Source: Mesostigma viride
Lineage: Eukaryota; Streptophyta; Mesostigmatophyceae; Mesostigmatales; Mesostigmataceae
Direction of reading: 5' to 3'
NCBI GenBank assembly: GCA_009746045.1
Contig: RPFO01000197.1
Location: 62,001 to 126,000 of the forward strand
DNA: 64,000 bases
Part shown: piece by piece, positions 36,701 to 49,527 of the stretch
Numbering within the stretch: position 1 is the stretch's first letter
Layout of the letters: each line of letters begins with the position of its first letter
Position numbers and translations under genes: made by a program
Notes under the pieces: model-generated
Told to the model about the DNA's origin: nothing
The model's database searches: none
What the model saw: the letters and a program-made list of their open reading frames with translations, nothing else

Positions 36701-39700
36701 ACGTACATACACCGCGCACGCAAGGGGCGGCTGCACACACACGTACATCCACCGCGCACGCAAGGGGCAACTGCACACACATGTACACACACCGCGCACG
36801 CTTGGGGCAGCTGCACTCACATGTACACACACCGCGCACGCAAGGGGCGGCTGCACACACACGTACATCCACCGCGCACGCAAGGGGCAACTGCACACAC
36901 ACGTACATCCACCGCGCACGCAAGGGGCGGCTGCACACACACGTACACACACCGCGCACGCAAGGGGCAACTGCACACACATGTACACACACCGCGCACG
37001 CTTGGGGCGGCTGCACACACACGTACCTACACCGCGCACGCAAGGGGCGGCTGCACACACACGTACATACACCGCGCACGCAAGGGGCAACTGCACACAC
37101 ATGTACATACACCGCGCACGCAAGGGGCAACTGCACACACATGTACACACACCGCGCACGCAAGGGGCAACTGCACACACACGTACACACACCGCGCACG
37201 CTTGGGGCGGCTGCACACACACGTAAATACACCGCGCACGCAAGGGGCGGCTGCACACACACGTACATCCACCGCGCACGCAAGGGGCAACTGCACACAC
37301 ATGTACACACACCGCGCACGCAAGGGGCAACTGCACACACACGTACACACACCGCGCACGCTTGGGGCGGCTGCACACACACGTAAATACACCGCGCACG
37401 CAAGGACCGGCTCCACTCACATGTACATCCACCGCGCAACCACGGGGCGGCTGCACACACACGTACATACACCGCGCACGCAAGGGGCTGCTGCACACAC
37501 ACTTACACACAAAATGCACGCTTGGGGCGACGGCACTCACATGTACATACACCGCGCACGAAAGGGGTGGCTGCACACACACGTACACACACCATGCACG
37601 CAAGGAGCGACTTCACGCACAGGTACACACACCATGCACGCAAGGTTCGGCTGCACACACATGTACATCCACCGCGCACGCAAGGGGCGGCTGCACACAC
37701 ATGTACATACACCATGCACGCAAGGGGCGGCTGCACACACCTGTACACACACCGCGCACGCAAGGGGCGAGTGCACACACACGTACACACACCGCGCACG
37801 CAAGGGGCGGCTGCACACACACGTACACACACCATGCACGCAATTGCCGGCATGCACACACACGTACATCCACCGCGCACGCAAGGGGCAACTGCACACA
37901 CATGTACACACACCGCGCACGCTTGGGGCAGCTGCACTCACATGTACACACACCGCGCACGCTTGGGGCGGCTGCACACACACGTACATACACCGCGCAC
38001 GCTTGGGGCGAGTGCGCACACACGTACATACACCGCGCACGCAAGGGGGGGCTGCACACACACGTACATACACCGCGCACGCAAGGGGCCAGTGCAAGCA
38101 CATGTACATACACCATGCACGCAAGGGCCGGCATGCACAGAAACGTACATACACCGCGCACGCAAGGGGCTGCTGCACACACACGTACACACACCATGCA
38201 CGCACGGGGCGGCTGCACACACATGTACATCCACCGCACACGCAAGGGGCGGCTGCACACACATGTACATCCACCGCGCACGCAAGGGGCGAGTGCACAC
38301 ACACGTACACACACCGCGCACGCAAGGGGCGGCTGCACACACACGTACACACACCATGCACGCAATTGCCGGCATGCACACACACGTACATACACCGCGC
38401 ACGCAAGGGGCGAGTGCGCACACACGTACATACACCGCGCACGCAAGGGGGGGCTGCACACACACGTACATACACCGCGCACGCAAGGGGCCAGTGCAAG
38501 CACATGTACATACACCATGCACGCAAGGGCCGGCATGCACAGAAACGTACATACACCGCGCACGCAAGGGGCTGCTGCACACACACGTACACACACCATG
38601 CACGCACGGGGCGGCTGCACACACACGTACATCCACTGCGCACGCACGGGGCCGGCGACTGCACACACATGTACATAAACCATGCACGCAAGGGGCGGCT
38701 GCACACACATGTACATCCACCGCGCACGCAAGGGGCGAGTGCAAACACATGTACATACACCGCGCACGCAAGGACAAGGATGCACACACATGTACATACA
38801 CCGCGCACGCAAGGGGCGGCTGCACACGCACGTACATACACCGCGCACGCAAGGGGCGGCTGCACACACACGTACATCCACCGCGCACGCAAGGGGCAAC
38901 TGCACACACATGTACACACACCGCGCACGCTTGGGGCAGCTGCACTCACATGTACACACACCGCGCACGCAAGGGGCGGCTGCACACACACGTACATCCA
39001 CCGCGCACGCAAGGGGCAACTGCACACACACGTACATCCACCGCGCACGCAAGGGGCGGCTGCACACACACGTACACACACCGCGCACGCAAGGGGCAAC
39101 TGCACACACATGTACACACACCGCGCACGCTTGGGGCGGCTGCACACACACGTACCTACACCGCGCACGCAAGGGGCGGCTGCACACACACGTACATACA
39201 CCGCGCACGCAAGGGGCAACTGCACACACATGTACATACACCGCGCACGCAAGGGGCAACTGCACACACATGTACACACACCGCGCACGCAAGGGGCAAC
39301 TGCACACACACGTACACACACCGCGCACGCTTGGGGCGGCTGCACACACACGTAAATACACCGCGCACGCAAGGGGCGGCTGCACACACACGTACATCCA
39401 CCGCGCACGCAAGGGGCAACTGCACACACATGTACACACACCGCGCACGCAAGGGGCAACTGCACACACACGTACACACACCGCGCACGCTTGGGGCGGC
39501 TGCACACACACGTAAATACACCGCGCACGCAAGGGGTGGCTGCACACACACGTACATCCACCGCGCACGCAAGGGGCGGCTGCACACACACGTACATACA
39601 CCGCGCACGCTTGGGGCGGCTGCACACACACGTACCTACACCGCGCACGCAAGGGGCGGCTGCACACATACGTATACCTACACCGCGCACGCAAGGGGCG

Positions 39701-42700
39701 ACTGCACACACATGTACATCCACCGCGCACGCAAGGGCCGGCTGCACACACACGTACACACACCATGCACGCAAGGGCCGGCTGCACACACACGTACATA
39801 CACCGCGCACGCTTGGGGCGGCTGCACACACACGTACACACACCGCGCACGCAAGGGGCAGCTGCACACACACGTACATACACCATGCACGCAAGGGGCT
39901 GCACACACACTTACACACACCTTGCACGCAAGGGCCGGCATGCACACACACTGGCATACACCGCGCACGCAAGGGGCGGCTGCACACACGTACATACACC
40001 GCGCACGCAAGGGGCGAGTGCACACACACGTACACACACCGCGCACGCAAGGGGCGGCTGCACACACACGTACACACACCATGCACGCAATTGCCGGCAT
40101 GCACACGCACGTACATCCACTGCGCACGCAAGGGGCAACTGCACACACATGTACACACGCTTGGGGCGGCTGCACTCACATGTACACACACCGCGCACGC
40201 AAGGGCCGGCTGCACACACACGTACATCCACCGCGCACGCAAGGGGCAACTGCACACACACGTACACACACCATGCACGCAAGGGCCGGCTGCACTCACA
40301 TGTACACACACCATGCACGCAAGGGCCGGCTGCACACACACTTACACACACAATGCACGCTTGGGGCAACGGCACTCACATGTACATACACCATGCACGC
40401 AAGGGGCGGCTGCACACACACGTACACACACCATGCACGCAAGGAGCGACTTCACGCACAGGTACACTCACCATGCACGCAAGGGGCGGCTGCACACACA
40501 CGTACACACACCGCGCACGCAATTAAGGGACGGCTGCACACACACGTACATACACCGCGCACGCAAGGGGCAACAGCACTCACATGTACATACACCATGC
40601 ACGCAAGGGGCGGCTGCACACACACGTACACACACCATGCACGCAAGGAGCGACTTCACGCACAGGTACACACACCATGCACGCAAGGTTCGGCTGCACA
40701 CACATGTACATCCACCGCGCACGCAAGGGGCGAGTGCAAACACATGTACATACACCATGCACGCAAGGGGCGGCTGCACACACATGTACATCCACCGCGC
40801 ACGCAAGGGGCGAGTGCACACACACGTACACACACCGCGCACGCAAGGGGCGGCTGCACACACACGTACACACACCATGCACGCAATTGCCGGCATGCAC
40901 ACACACGTACATCCACCGCGCACGCAAGGGGCAACTGCACACACATGTACACACACCGCGCACGCTTGGGGCAGCTGCACTCACATGTACACACACCGCG
41001 CACGCAAGGGCCGGCTGCACACACACGTACACACACCATGCACGCAATTGCCGGCATGCACACACACGTACACACACCGCGCACGCAAGGGGCGGCTGCA
41101 CACACACGTACACACACCATGCACGCAATTGCCGGCATGCACACACACGTACGTCCACCGCGCACGCAAGGGGCAACTGCACACACATGTACACACACCG
41201 CGCACGCTTGGGGCAGCTGCACACACACGTACATACACCGCGCACGCAAGGGGCGGCTGCACACACACGTACACACACCGCGCACGCAAGGGGCGGCTGC
41301 ACACACACGTACATACACCGCGCACGCAAGGGGCAACTGCACACACATGTACACACCGCGCACGCAAGGGGCAACTGCACACACATGTACCTACACCGCG
41401 CACGCAAGGGGCAACTGCACACACACGTACCTACACCGCGCACGCTTGGGGCGGCTGCACACACACGTACCTACACCGCGCACGCAAGGGGCGGCTGCAC
41501 ACACACGTACACACACCATGCACGCAAGGGCCGGCTGCACACACACGTACATCCACCGCGCACGCAAGGGGCAACTGCACACACACGTACATCCACCGCG
41601 CACGCAAGGGGCGGCTGCACACACACGTACACACACCGCGCACGCAAGGGGCAACTGCACACACATGTACACACACCGCGCACGCTTGGGGCGGCTGCAC
41701 ACACACGTACCTACACCGCGCACGCAAGGGGCGGCTGCACACACACGTACATACACCGCGCACGCAAGGGGCAACTGCACACACATGTACATACACCGCG
41801 CACGCAAGGGGCAACTGCACACACATGTACCTACACCGCGCACGCAAGGGGCAACTGCACACACACGTACCTACACCGCGCACGCTTGGGGCGGCTGCAC
41901 ACACACGTACCTACACCGCGCACGCAAGGGGCGGCTGCACACACACGTACACACACCATGCACGCAAGGGCCGGCTGCACACACACGTACATCCCCCGCG
42001 CACGCTTGGGGCGGCTGCACACACACGTACCTACACCGCGCACGCAAGGGGCGGCTGCACACACACGTACATCCACCGCGCACGCAAGGGGCAACTGCAC
42101 ACACATGTACACACACCGCGCACGCTTGGGGCAGCTGCACTCACATGTACACACACCGCGCACGCAAGGGGCGGCTGCACACACACGTACATCCACCGCG
42201 CACGCAAGGGGCAACTGCACACACACGTACATCCACCGCGCACGCAAGGGGCGGCTGCACACACACGTACACACACCGCGCACGCAAGGGGCGACTGCAC
42301 ACACATGTACATCCACCGCGCACGCAAGGGCCGGCTGCACACACACGTACACACACCATGCACGCAAGGGCCGGCTGCACACACACGTACATCCACCGCG
42401 CACGCAAGGGCCGGCTGCACACACACGTACATACACCGCGCACGCAAGGGGCAACTGCACACACATGTACACACACCGCGCACGCAAGGGGCAACTGCAC
42501 ACACACGTACACACACCGCGCACGCTTGGGGCGGCTGCACACACACGTACCTACACCGCGCACGCAAGGGGCGGCTGCACACACACGTACATCCACCGCG
42601 CACGCAAGGGGCAACTGCACACACATGTACACACACCGCGCACGCTTGGGGCAGCTGCACTCACATGTACACACACCGCGCACGCAAGGGGCGGCTGCAC

Positions 42701-45700
42701 ACACACGTACATCCACCGCGCACGCAAGGGGCAACTGCACACACACGTACATCCACCGCGCACGCAAGGGGCGGCTGCACACACACGTACACACACCGCG
42801 CACGCAAGGGGCAACTGCACACACATGTACACACACCGCGCACGCTTGGGGCGGCTGCACACACACGTACCTACACCGCGCACGCAAGGGGCGGCTGCAC
42901 ACACACGTACATACACCGCGCACGCAAGGGGCAACTGCACACACATGTACATACACCGCGCACGCAAGGGGCAACTGCACACACATGTACACACACCGCG
43001 CACGCAAGGGGCAACTGCACACACACGTACACACACCGCGCACGCTTGGGGCGGCTGCACACACACGTAAATACACCGCGCACGCAAGGGGCGGCTGCAC
43101 ACACACGTACATCCACCGCGCACGCAAGGGGCAACTGCACACACATGTACACACACCGCGCACGCTTGGGGCAGCTGCACTCACATGTACACACACCGCG
43201 CACGCAAGGGCCGGCTGCACACACACGAAAAACCACCGCGCACGCAAGGGGCAACTGCACACACACGTACATACACCGCGCACGCAAGGGGCGGCTGCAC
43301 ACACACGTACACACACCGCGCACGCAAGGGGCAACTGCACACACATGTACACACACCGCGCACGCTTGGGGCGGCTGCACACACACGTACCTACACCTTG
43401 CACGCAAGGGGCGGCTGCACACACACGTACATACACCGCGCACGCAAGGGGCAACTGCACACACATGTACATACACCGCGCAACCACGGGGCGGCTGCAC
43501 ACACACGTACATACACCGCGCACGCAAGGGGCAACTGCACACACATGTACACACACCGCGCACGCTTGGGGCGGCTGCACACACACGTACCTACACCGCG
43601 CACGCAAGGGGCGGCTGCACACACACGTACATACACCGCGCACGCAAGGGGCAACTGCACACACATGTACATACACCGCGCAACCACGGGGCGGCTGCAC
43701 ACACACGTACACACACCGCGCACGCAAGGGGCAGCTGCACACACACGTACATACACCATGCACGCAAGGGGCTGCACACACACTTACACACACCTTGCAC
43801 GCAAGGGCCGGCATGCACACACACTGGCATACACCGCGCACGCAAGGGGCGGCTGCACACACGTACATACACCGCGCACGCAAGGGGCGAGTGCACACAC
43901 ACGTACACACACCGCGCACGCAATTAAGGGACGGCTGCACACACACGTACATACACCGCGCACGCAAGGGGCAACGGCACTCACATGTACATACACCATG
44001 CACGCAAGGGGCGGCTGCACACACACGTACACACACCATGCACGCAAGGAGCGACTTCACGCACAGGTACACACACCATGCACGCAAGGTTCGGCTGCAC
44101 ACACATGTACATCCACCGCGCACGCAAGGGGCGGCTGCACACACATGTACATACACCATGCACGCAAGGGGCGGCTGCACACACCTGTACATCCACCGCG
44201 CACGCAAGGGGCGAGTGCACACACACGTACACACACCGCGCACGCAAGGGGCGGCTGCACACACACGTACACACACCATGCACGCAAGGGCCGGCATGCA
44301 CACACAGTATACACACACCGCGCACGCAAGGGGCGGCTGCACACACACGTACATACACTGCGCACGCAAGGGGCTGCTGCACACACACTTACACTCACCA
44401 TGCACGCAAGGGGCGGCTGCACACACACGTACATACACCGCGCACGCAAGGGACGGCTGCACACACACGTACATACACCGCGCACGCAAGGGGCAACTGC
44501 CCGCACATGTACATCCACCGCGCACGCAATTAAGGGACGGCTGCACACACACGTACATACACCGCGCACGCAAGGGGCAACGGCACTCACATGGACATAC
44601 ACCATGCACGCAAGGGGCGGCTGCACACACACGTACATACACCGCGCACGCAAGGGGCTGCTGCACACACACTTACACACACAATGCACGCAATTAGGGG
44701 CGACGGCACTCACATGTACATACTCTTGGGCGGCTGCACTCACATGTACATACACCGCGCATGCAAGGGGCAACTGCACACACACGTACACACACCATGC
44801 ACGCAAGGGCCGGCATGCACACACACGTACATACACTGCGCACGCAAGGGGCAACTGCACACACACGTACACACACCATGCACGGAAGGGACGGCTGCAC
44901 TCACATGTACACACACCATGCACGCAAGGGCCGGCTGCACACACACGTACATACACCATGCACGCAAGGGGCTGCACACACACTTACACACCACCTTGCA
45001 CGCAAGGGCCGGCATGCACACACACTGGCATACACCGCGCACGCAAGGGGCGGCTGCACACACGTACATACACCGCGCACGCAAGGGGCGAGTGCACACA
45101 CACGTACACACACCGCGCACGCAATTAAGGGACGGCTGCACACACACGTACATACACCGCGCACGCAAGGGGCAACGGCACTCACATGTACATCCACCAT
45201 GCACGCAAGGGGCGGCTGCACACACACGTACACACACCATGCACGCAAGGACAAGGATTCACACACATGTACACACACAAAGCACGCAAGGGGCTGCTGC
45301 ACACACACGTACATACACCGCGCACGCAAGGGGCGGCTGCACTCACATGTACACACACCACGCACGCAAGGGGCGGCTGCACACACACGTACATACACTG
45401 CGCACGCACGGGGCGACTGCACACACATGTACATAAACCATGCACGCAAGGGGCGGCTGCACACACATGTACATACACCGCGCACGCAAGGGGCGAGTGC
45501 AAACACATGTACATACACCGCGCACGCAAGGACAAGGATGCACACACATGTACATACACCGCGCACGCAAGGGGCGGCTGCACACACACGTACATACACC
45601 GCGCACGCAAGGGGCGAGTGCGCACACACGTACATACACCGCGCACGCAAGGGGCGGCTGCACACACACGTACATACACCGCGCACGCACGGGGCCAGTG

Positions 45701-46018
45701 CAAGCACATGTACATACACCATGCACGCAAGGGGCGGCTGCACACACATGTACATACACCGCGCACGCAAGGGGCGAGTGCAAACACATGTACATACACC
45801 GCGCACGCAAGGGGCAACTGCCCGCACATGTACATCCACCGCACACGCAAGGGGCGGCTGCACACACATGTACATACACCGCGCACGCAAGGGGCGGCTG
45901 CACACACACGTACATACACCGCGCACGCAAGGGGCGAGTGCGCACACACGTACATACACCGCGCACGCAAGGGGGGGCTGCACACACACGTACATACACC
46001 GCGCACGCAAGGGGCCAG
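33771..46018. repeat. 40-bp satellite array, segment 4 (about 306 units)
   Basis: The longest uninterrupted stretch. 33771 to about 40246 duplicates segment 2. At about 40243 it has the intact site that carries the foldback cluster in segment 2. Beyond about 41 kb the order of unit variants diverges. It ends in GCCAG (46014-46018), the left target duplication of the 10-kb transposon. Confidence 0.93.
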
Positions 46019-46046
46019 GGTGGTTTTACCGGATTAGGATACATTT
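46019..46046 (+). repeat. Left terminal inverted repeat of the 10-kb transposon
   Basis: 28 bp, the exact complement of 56113-56140. Just inside, TAGGATACATTTG (46035-46047) and its complement at 46056-46068 form a hairpin. Confidence 0.88.
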
Positions 46047-46068
46047 GCACGGCTTCAAATGTATCCTA

Positions 46069-46538
46069 AATGCACCATTGGCAAACATGGTTTCTGGACA
46101 TGGTCGATATCATTAATATGTTTGGCAAGCATAATATGATCATGCTTGCCAAAGATGTTGTCTCTTTTCATATTTCACACATATATTATCGGCCTCGGCG
46201 TGCCATGCTTCCACGTTTGTTGTCTCTTTTCATATATTGTGAATATGATCAATAAAATTCCAAACATGACCATGTTGGAGACTTCAAGTGGAGCATCATG
46301 ATTACTGTTTTCACTATTACGTAACCCATGGTTCATGTTAACATGGCATAATGAGCAATCCTATTGACCCCATGACTAATGGTGAAGTTAATAAAGTTAC
46401 ATCGTGGCACGTCACTATAGCATCAAGTTGCATCATTGTGCATAAAGTAGTTTAGCACTGAGTTGGCATGCCAACACCAGGTACACTAAATAAATTAAAA
46501 CCAGAATTGATAAACAACCCAGTATCCAAATACAGTAT
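46069..46538. other. AT-richer left subterminal region of the transposon
   Basis: No gene seen. A hairpin with 12-bp arms (TTTGGCAAGCAT / ATGCTTGCCAAA) lies at 46121-46153. GTTGTCTCTTTTCATAT occurs twice (about 46158 and 46219). The same sequence is at 58495-58964 in copy 2. Confidence 0.7.
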
Positions 46539-46548
46539 CCATATATAT

Positions 46549-47528
46549 TTTAAAAATATAATTACTTACAGCAGAGTGAAATCACTCAAACCAAAGCAAA
46601 CGCCCAGCTATAAACCTATATACAGAGCCATGTCAAAGCTCTATACTACGATAAGACCAATGGAAACGCCTAACGGGAGGAACCTAATAGCCCTGCTGCA
46701 CCGCAAAATCAGCCCGCGTACGGCGGAGCATGATGTCCGCCATGGCCCGAGTCAGCGCCACCGACAAGCGCTGACGCCAATATGACGTCCAGGTCCGCGC
46801 CGACCATGGGGCCCGCTGGCCCTCCAGGTCCAGCCGGTCCTCCCGGAGCCGGCAACACTCCTTGAAGAAGGCGGAGGTCAGGGGCCCCATGGCCCCAAAC
46901 TCCTCCAGGACAAAGGGCACCACACGATGGTGCCCGACGTCGCCGTAGGCCAGGAGCTTGGCCCGCTCCGCCCGGTCCGCCGTGTAACCTGCCGTGAGGG
47001 AGGCCCCAGCCACGTGGCTAAGAGCCAAGGGCCGCGCCACCGAAACGTCAATAAGCAGATGCCGGCCACCCCCCTCAAAGTCCAGCACCACGATGTCAGG
47101 CCGGTGGTTGGGGAATAGAAGGCAGCGCCATCCGCATCCTCGGACCGGATGTTCGCGTGGGGGAAAACCGACCGAATCATGGCGAGCACCACCGTCAGGA
47201 GGACAGTGTGCAAATACAAATACCAATTCTGATTCTGTTGGCCCCCCATGCAGGCAAGGTAGTGAGTCCCCGTGGGATCCAGCGGCTGCCCACAGCTACC
47301 ACAAGGCCGCCCGGCCGGAACAAGAGGCTGCGGGGCAAATAGCTGGTGCCGGAGCGCCACCGAGTAGTGGCTGGGAGCCAAGGCGAATGGGGGGGCCATG
47401 GGAAGAGCACGAAGGTACGCCGAGCCCACACTCCGCAAGGAAAGCGAGAACAGCCACGCACGTCCCTGGGCGTTGAGGTCCGCGAAAAGAGCAATCCAAT
47501 CAGCCGTGTGCAGAATACCCGCGTAGGT
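46549..47528 (-). mobile_element. 5'-truncated non-LTR (LINE-type) retrotransposon fragment inserted in the transposon
   Basis: The 980-bp insert is flanked by direct CCATATATAT (46539-46548 and 47529-47538). The second transposon copy has a single CCATATATAT at 58965-58974 and no insert. Read on the minus strand it carries the C-terminal end of a LINE ORF2, then about 130 bp of 3' untranslated sequence ending in an AT-rich TATATTTTTAAAA. Ten-base target duplications and 5' truncation fit target-primed reverse transcription. Confidence 0.8.
46684..47528 (-). pseudogene. LINE ORF2 C-terminus: zinc knuckle and restriction-like endonuclease-like region, frameshifted
   Basis: Two overlapping minus-strand frames, one open from the insert edge down to 46878 and the other from 47226 to the stop at 46684, make one protein interrupted by a single-base shift near 47115 (a run of four C). 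The first has CGSCGQPLDPTGTHYLAC, a CX2CX9HX3C knuckle (about 47250-47303). The second has RPDIVVLDFEGGG then LLIDVSVARP, resembling the PD...D core of restriction-like endonucleases at LINE C-termini, and ends in a tail rich in Arg and Trp. The RT domain is not present. Family assignment (RLE-type LINE) is from motif pattern only. Confidence 0.6.
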
Positions 47529-47538
47529 CCATATATAT

Positions 47539-47840
47539 GCAGGTCGTACTACAGGTACAGCCACGGCTGCCACGCGGCTTCTGCAGCGATCACGCTCTTT
47601 CTCCTAGACAATTGCTCTACTGGTCCCTACAGGTCGGTCGACTTGGACCATGATGCGTCAAGAACAGTTAATTGACCGACTTAAACAAGATGTTTGTCTA
47701 CATGCAGCTGTCTGCACCTAACTAACGCGAAACCGCGTGCTACCAAATATAGGGGCAAATGCATGAGTAACACATGTCAACGCACAACCGGTGGAAATCA
47801 CGCGATACCAACCGCGGCAACAGTGGTGTGAACATAGCGG
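47539..47840. other. Transposon interior, no gene seen
   Basis: Matches 58975-59276 of copy 2. Contains short inverted GGTCGGTC / GACCGAC stretches (about 47630-47675) but no supported coding region. Confidence 0.5.
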
Positions 47841-48300
47841 GCACTGACATGCAAAAAAGCACCAGCAGCGGCATCAGTAGCAAATTGTAGTAGCGGAACA
47901 ATAGCCACTACATCAATGCAACAACACATCAGCCCAGCAACACAGCAGCAGCATGACCGTAGCACAGCAGCAGCACAACTGTAGCACATCAACACGGCCG
48001 CATAGCAGGAGCACAAGTCAGCGCAGCAGCAACTTAGTATGCCGATTCCTGAATTTCCTATCAGTGGACTATAGTCCATTGATAGGAAATTCACTAATAG
48101 GCAGTACTAGCTCAGCAGCACGGCAGCAATGCAGCAGTGCATCAACACAGCAGCACGACAGCAATACATCAGCGGCACGGCAGCAATGCAGCAACACATC
48201 AGCACAATAGCACAGCAGCAGTACGGCAGCAATGCAGCAGCAATAGCATGGCAGCACAGCAGCAGCAGCAGCACATGAGCAGCTCAATGACAACAACGCT
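47840..48300. repeat. Interrupted CAG/GCA trinucleotide-rich tract
   Basis: CAGCA and GCAGCA runs broken by CAACA, CATCA and GTAGCA. Frames that read it as poly-Ser/Gln/Thr or Ala/Cys are by-products. A palindrome at 48051-48092 interrupts it. Confidence 0.8.
48051..48092. repeat. 42-bp near-perfect palindrome
   Basis: GAATTTCCTATCAGTGGACTA faces its complement with no loop; one base pair is imperfect (CAGTGG opposite CCATTG). It recurs at 59487-59528 in copy 2. Confidence 0.75.
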
Positions 48301-48309
48301 GCTTGCGCT

Positions 48310-49527
48310 TCAGCAGTCGTCGTCGTCGTCATCGTCATCGGCAAGGATGAGCGCTCGCTTCCGACGCCGGGAGGCGCCTGCGTTGTTGTTCTCCGCCACA
48401 ACGTCGCTGGGTGGAACCATCTCGCGCAATCGAGCCTCGGCCAGGGTGATATCCGGCGCTTGCAACGCAGGGACGACCACACCGGGGCACCCGCAGATCT
48501 GTGCCTCCAGCTCGTGGAGAGGCACGCAAGAAACCGCGTCCTCCTCCCAACGGGCACCCCAGTACATGGCTACCATGTCGTTTTGCGTGTCGACAACAGC
48601 GACACGACCATGGTACCTGCCGTCCCGGCTTTCGGTGCGACCGTCCGCGGATGTCACACGCTCCGACGCCCAATGACACACGACTTGCCCTACGAGGTTG
48701 CGGCTGCCACTCTTGACCTGCAGCGTTACGCCTTCCCAGCATGCCTTCGCCATGCCGACGATGCCCTTCGAGCATTCAGCATCTTGCCACTTCACGACCG
48801 GGTGTTCCGCGTCATAGGGCACCTCCTTCAGCGCCTTTAGGCACTCCTTGGTGAGCTTTTCGTTCGCACCCAAGGAGACTCCATGGGGCGGCTGACCTCG
48901 CTTGCCCACCACTTGTGTCAAGACGAGGTCTGAGGCGGTGATGATCACCGTGTGCGCCGCAGTGGTTGGCGGATGGGGCCATTGCGCAATGTCTGTATTC
49001 CACGGGTGCCACGTGTCATGCAAATGCTTAGCGCGGTATACAAAGAGCTCAATAGAAGGTTGGCCGCCATCCTCCTTCGCAACCACCTCCTTGATGATGC
49101 CAACGAGGACTGGAGTCCACGTGAGCTTCGAGTTGCAGAGAATACCAGCTGAAGGGTGCCAGTATAGAACAGCGGAGCCTTTCTCAACGCCTTGCATGCG
49201 CTTCAAGTAAGCGACCTTGGCTGCCATGGCCCTGTCTTCTGCCGCCCATTCCTGCTGTGTGTGGCCATCATGACGAACTCGGTCTACCAGCGGGGTGACG
49301 CGCACCGCCTCTGCGTCGACCAACGCCATGAAGTGCTCTTCTTGCGTCGGTGGTGGTTCAGGCGCTGCATCGTGCTCACGCAGGGCGGAGATGTCCGCGC
49401 GAGATGGCCACGGCAAAGGGCGCCACTCCTCAGGCACCTCCTCAGGGGCATGTGGGACTTGACTTGCGAAAAAAGGCCTTGTTTGGCTTGATGGTGTCGG
49501 GCGGAAAGTACCACTGCCAGATGCCAT
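48310..49527 (-). CDS. Hypothetical transposon-borne protein, C-terminal part (405 aa frame)
   Basis: I do not recognise this protein. The frame has 405 codons and ends in RRRKRALILADDDDDDDDC, a basic cluster followed by eight Asp. The middle is globular-looking, with aromatic-rich stretches such as VLYWHPSAGILCNS and VVDTQNDMVAMYWGARW that could form small beta-barrels (inference). The frame is retained without a stop in copy 2 (59746-60963). Upstream it overlaps, in another phase, a minus-strand frame reaching 50467; both read through the same T-run on the coding strand near 49467-49472, so the two are probably one protein joined by a frameshift, a sequencing-length error or an intron. No DDE, helicase or HUH motif is seen. 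Confidence 0.5.
   Translation of the reverse strand: MASGSGTFRPTPSSQTRPFFASQVPHAPEEVPEEWRPLPWPSRADISALREHDAAPEPPPTQEEHFMALVDAEAVRVTPLVDRVRHDGHTQQEWAAEDRAMAAKVAYLKRMQGVEKGSAVLYWHPSAGILCNSKLTWTPVLVGIIKEVVAKEDGGQPSIELFVYRAKHLHDTWHPWNTDIAQWPHPPTTAAHTVIITASDLVLTQVVGKRGQPPHGVSLGANEKLTKECLKALKEVPYDAEHPVVKWQDAECSKGIVGMAKACWEGVTLQVKSGSRNLVGQVVCHWASERVTSADGRTESRDGRYHGRVAVVDTQNDMVAMYWGARWEEDAVSCVPLHELEAQICGCPGVVVPALQAPDITLAEARLREMVPPSDVVAENNNAGASRRRKRALILADDDDDDDDC

Noticed and set aside
9518..46116. Very long open frames on both strands (up to about 2,390 codons) rich in His/Thr/Arg on one strand and Cys/Val/Arg on the other
   Set aside because: All six frames of the stop-free 40-bp unit stay open, every frame shows the same 40-residue cycle, and several run into LTR or flank sequence. 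They are by-products of the satellite.
48137..48676. Plus-strand Ser/Gln-rich frame over the CAG tract
   Set aside because: It is low complexity and antisense to the better-supported 405-codon frame.
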